Source: JBFMFB01 sp040752115
Lineage (GTDB): Bacteria; Pseudomonadota; Gammaproteobacteria; Burkholderiales; Sulfuricellaceae
Assembly (NCBI GenBank): GCA_040752115.1
Contig: JBFMFB010000003.1
Span: forward strand, 1 to 64,000
Direction of reading: 5' to 3'
Length of the DNA: 64,000 bases
Position 1 is the first letter of the stretch. Every line of letters starts with the position of its first letter. Below are positions 62,992 to 64,000 of the stretch, one piece after another. Position numbers and translations under genes: made by a program. Under the pieces are notes generated by a model. It was not told where the DNA came from. It worked only from the letters and a program-made list of their open reading frames with translations, and made no database searches.

Positions 62992-63453
62992 TCACTTCAG
63001 CACCGACTCGACGCCCTTGTTCGCGAGCATGTCGGCGCGCTCATTTTCGTCATGGCCGGAATGCCCCTTCACCCAAAGCCATTCGACCTGATGCCGCGAA
63101 GCCAGTTCATCCAGCCGCAACCACAAATCCGCATTCTTCACCGGCTTGTTGTCGCTGGTGCGCCAGCCGCGCTGCTTCCAGTTATGAATCCAACTGCTGA
63201 TGCCTTTCTGCACGTATTGCGAATCGGTGTGAAGTCGCACCCGGCAAGGCCGTTTCAGCGCCTCCAGCGCCCGGATCACCGCCAGCAGTTCCATGCGGTT
63301 GTTGGTGGTGGGATTCTCGCCGCCAAACAACTCTTTCTCGTGCCCGGAAAAACGCAACAGCACCCCCCATCCTCCGGCGCCGGGATTGCCTTTGCAGGCA
63401 CCGTCGGTAAAGATTTCCACCAGATCATGGCGGCTCGCGGTCATTCCTTGCAT
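62992..63453 (-). CDS. rnhA: Ribonuclease HI
   Basis: 153 residues cleaving RNA in RNA-DNA hybrids. The DEDD residues are in FTDGACKGNPG, NNRMELLAVIRALE, LHTDSQYV and VKGHSGHDENERAD. The start may be the second ATG (MTASRHDL). It lies 43 bases after a methyltransferase gene. Confidence 0.95.
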   Translation of the reverse strand: MQGMTASRHDLVEIFTDGACKGNPGAGGWGVLLRFSGHEKELFGGENPTTNNRMELLAVIRALEALKRPCRVRLHTDSQYVQKGISSWIHNWKQRGWRTSDNKPVKNADLWLRLDELASRHQVEWLWVKGHSGHDENERADMLANKGVESVLK

Positions 63454-63496
63454 CCATCCTCTTTCAGAAACTGATCACGATATTTTCCAAAGAACA

Positions 63497-64000
63497 TCAG
63501 CCTTTGCCGATTGTTTTCTGGGCCGCCGGCGCCAGCATTTTCTGGGTGGCCGCGGCTTCGCTCCAACTCGGCATGATCAACCGCATGCCGGGGACCCGCT
63601 TCTTGGCCAAGACGAAATACACGCCGCCGGCCAATGCCCACCACCGGTCACCTACCGCTTCCATGCACTGGAACCGGCGCAACAGCCTTTCCCGCCGGAA
63701 GGGTGGCTCGTAGCAGCAAAGGCGGCCTGCAATGACCTCGAACCCGAGCAACGCCAGCCAATCCTTGATGCGCGGCAAGCTGATAAAATTGCCGTTCCAC
63801 GGATATTCTTCCCTGCTGCGCGGGAGCATTCGCCGCAGCCCCCACAGGCTAAAGGGATTGAACCCGCTGATGACCACCTGCCCTTCCGGCATCATCACCC
63901 GCTCGACTTCGCGCAATATCTGATGCGGATTCGCGCTAAACTCGAGCACGTGCGGCAACAACAGCAGGTCGATGGCCTGGCTGGCCAAGGGAAGCTGAGC
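63497..64000 (-). CDS. SAM-dependent methyltransferase, 5' end outside window
   Basis: C-terminal 167 residues of a class I methyltransferase; the frame runs off the right edge without a start. DLLLLPHVLEFSANPHQILREVERVMMPEGQVVISGFNPFSLWG corresponds to motifs post-I to III of Methyltransf_11-type enzymes. A gene of this type usually precedes rnhA in Betaproteobacteria; the substrate is unknown. Confidence 0.78.
   Translation of the reverse strand, partial: AQLPLASQAIDLLLLPHVLEFSANPHQILREVERVMMPEGQVVISGFNPFSLWGLRRMLPRSREEYPWNGNFISLPRIKDWLALLGFEVIAGRLCCYEPPFRRERLLRRFQCMEAVGDRWWALAGGVYFVLAKKRVPGMRLIMPSWSEAAATQKMLAPAAQKTIGKG

Overview
This 64-kb window reads as chromosomal DNA of a GC-rich betaproteobacterial sulfur oxidiser that can also respire nitrous oxide. 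The main evidence is a sat-aprB-aprA set (APS pathway, about 21.8-25.5 kb) together with a complete nosZ-R-D-F-Y-L set (about 54-62 kb). The housekeeping order is typical of Betaproteobacteria: DUF177-rpmF-plsX-fabHDG-acpP-fabF, dnaX-ybaB-recR, hom-thrC, and rnhA-dnaQ. A member of the Sulfuricellaceae/Thiobacillaceae neighbourhood would fit, but the family level is inference. I see no rRNA, tRNA, CRISPR array, prophage or intact transposase gene.

Layout. 0-7.7 kb: ilvE, a small zinc-finger protein, a phosphoribosyltransferase, glk next to a PAS-GGDEF-EAL protein, a solitary ParA ATPase, a GAF-GGDEF cyclase and an FKBP isomerase. 7.9-15.7 kb (minus strand): DUF3301 protein, Lon-like protease, RlmK-like methyltransferase, then an rmuC-mtfA-ychJ-eamA run. 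16-21.6 kb: a periplasmic binding protein, typA diverging from an RhlE-type helicase, a glycine-zipper protein and an orphan. 21.8-26.6 kb: sat-aprBA and a YkgJ-type cysteine-cluster protein. 26.8-31.4 kb: peroxiredoxin, recR-ybaB-dnaX, pabB. 31.5-37.6 kb: the fatty-acid/phospholipid operon. 37.7-43.9 kb: two-subunit pyruvate carboxylase, a Maf-family enzyme, an RsmI-like methylase. 42.6-52.6 kb: thrC-hom, alaA, an Mth938-like protein, rimO, a ZIP transporter, rluD-pgeF diverging from bamD. 52.9-62 kb: the nos region. 62.3-64 kb: dnaQ, rnhA and a truncated methyltransferase.

How the genes work together. Sat and AprBA take sulfite to sulfate with substrate-level ATP formation, while NosZ with its NosR electron-transfer protein, NosDFY copper/sulfur-site maturation system and two NosL-type copper chaperones would supply an anaerobic electron sink. 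Two nearly identical FNR/DNR-type boxes, one upstream of nosZ and one upstream of nosR, plus a strong terminator between the two genes, suggest two separately started but co-regulated transcripts. A small two-gene module resembling a toxin-antitoxin pair sits between the two NosL genes.

The most unusual content is intergenic. A family of short palindromic elements built from CACGAAT units occupies seven gaps in the first 46 kb. Two copies are exactly 176 bp long, each flanked by its own 5-bp direct repeat (ATTAT; ATGAT), and one of them has landed inside another family member. A different 141-bp element with 16-bp terminal inverted repeats and a CTAA duplication sits at the fabF stop codon. 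These look like non-autonomous mobile elements (MITE-like) that settle at gene ends. In some cases they set the gene's C-terminus or the whole gap between neighbouring genes.
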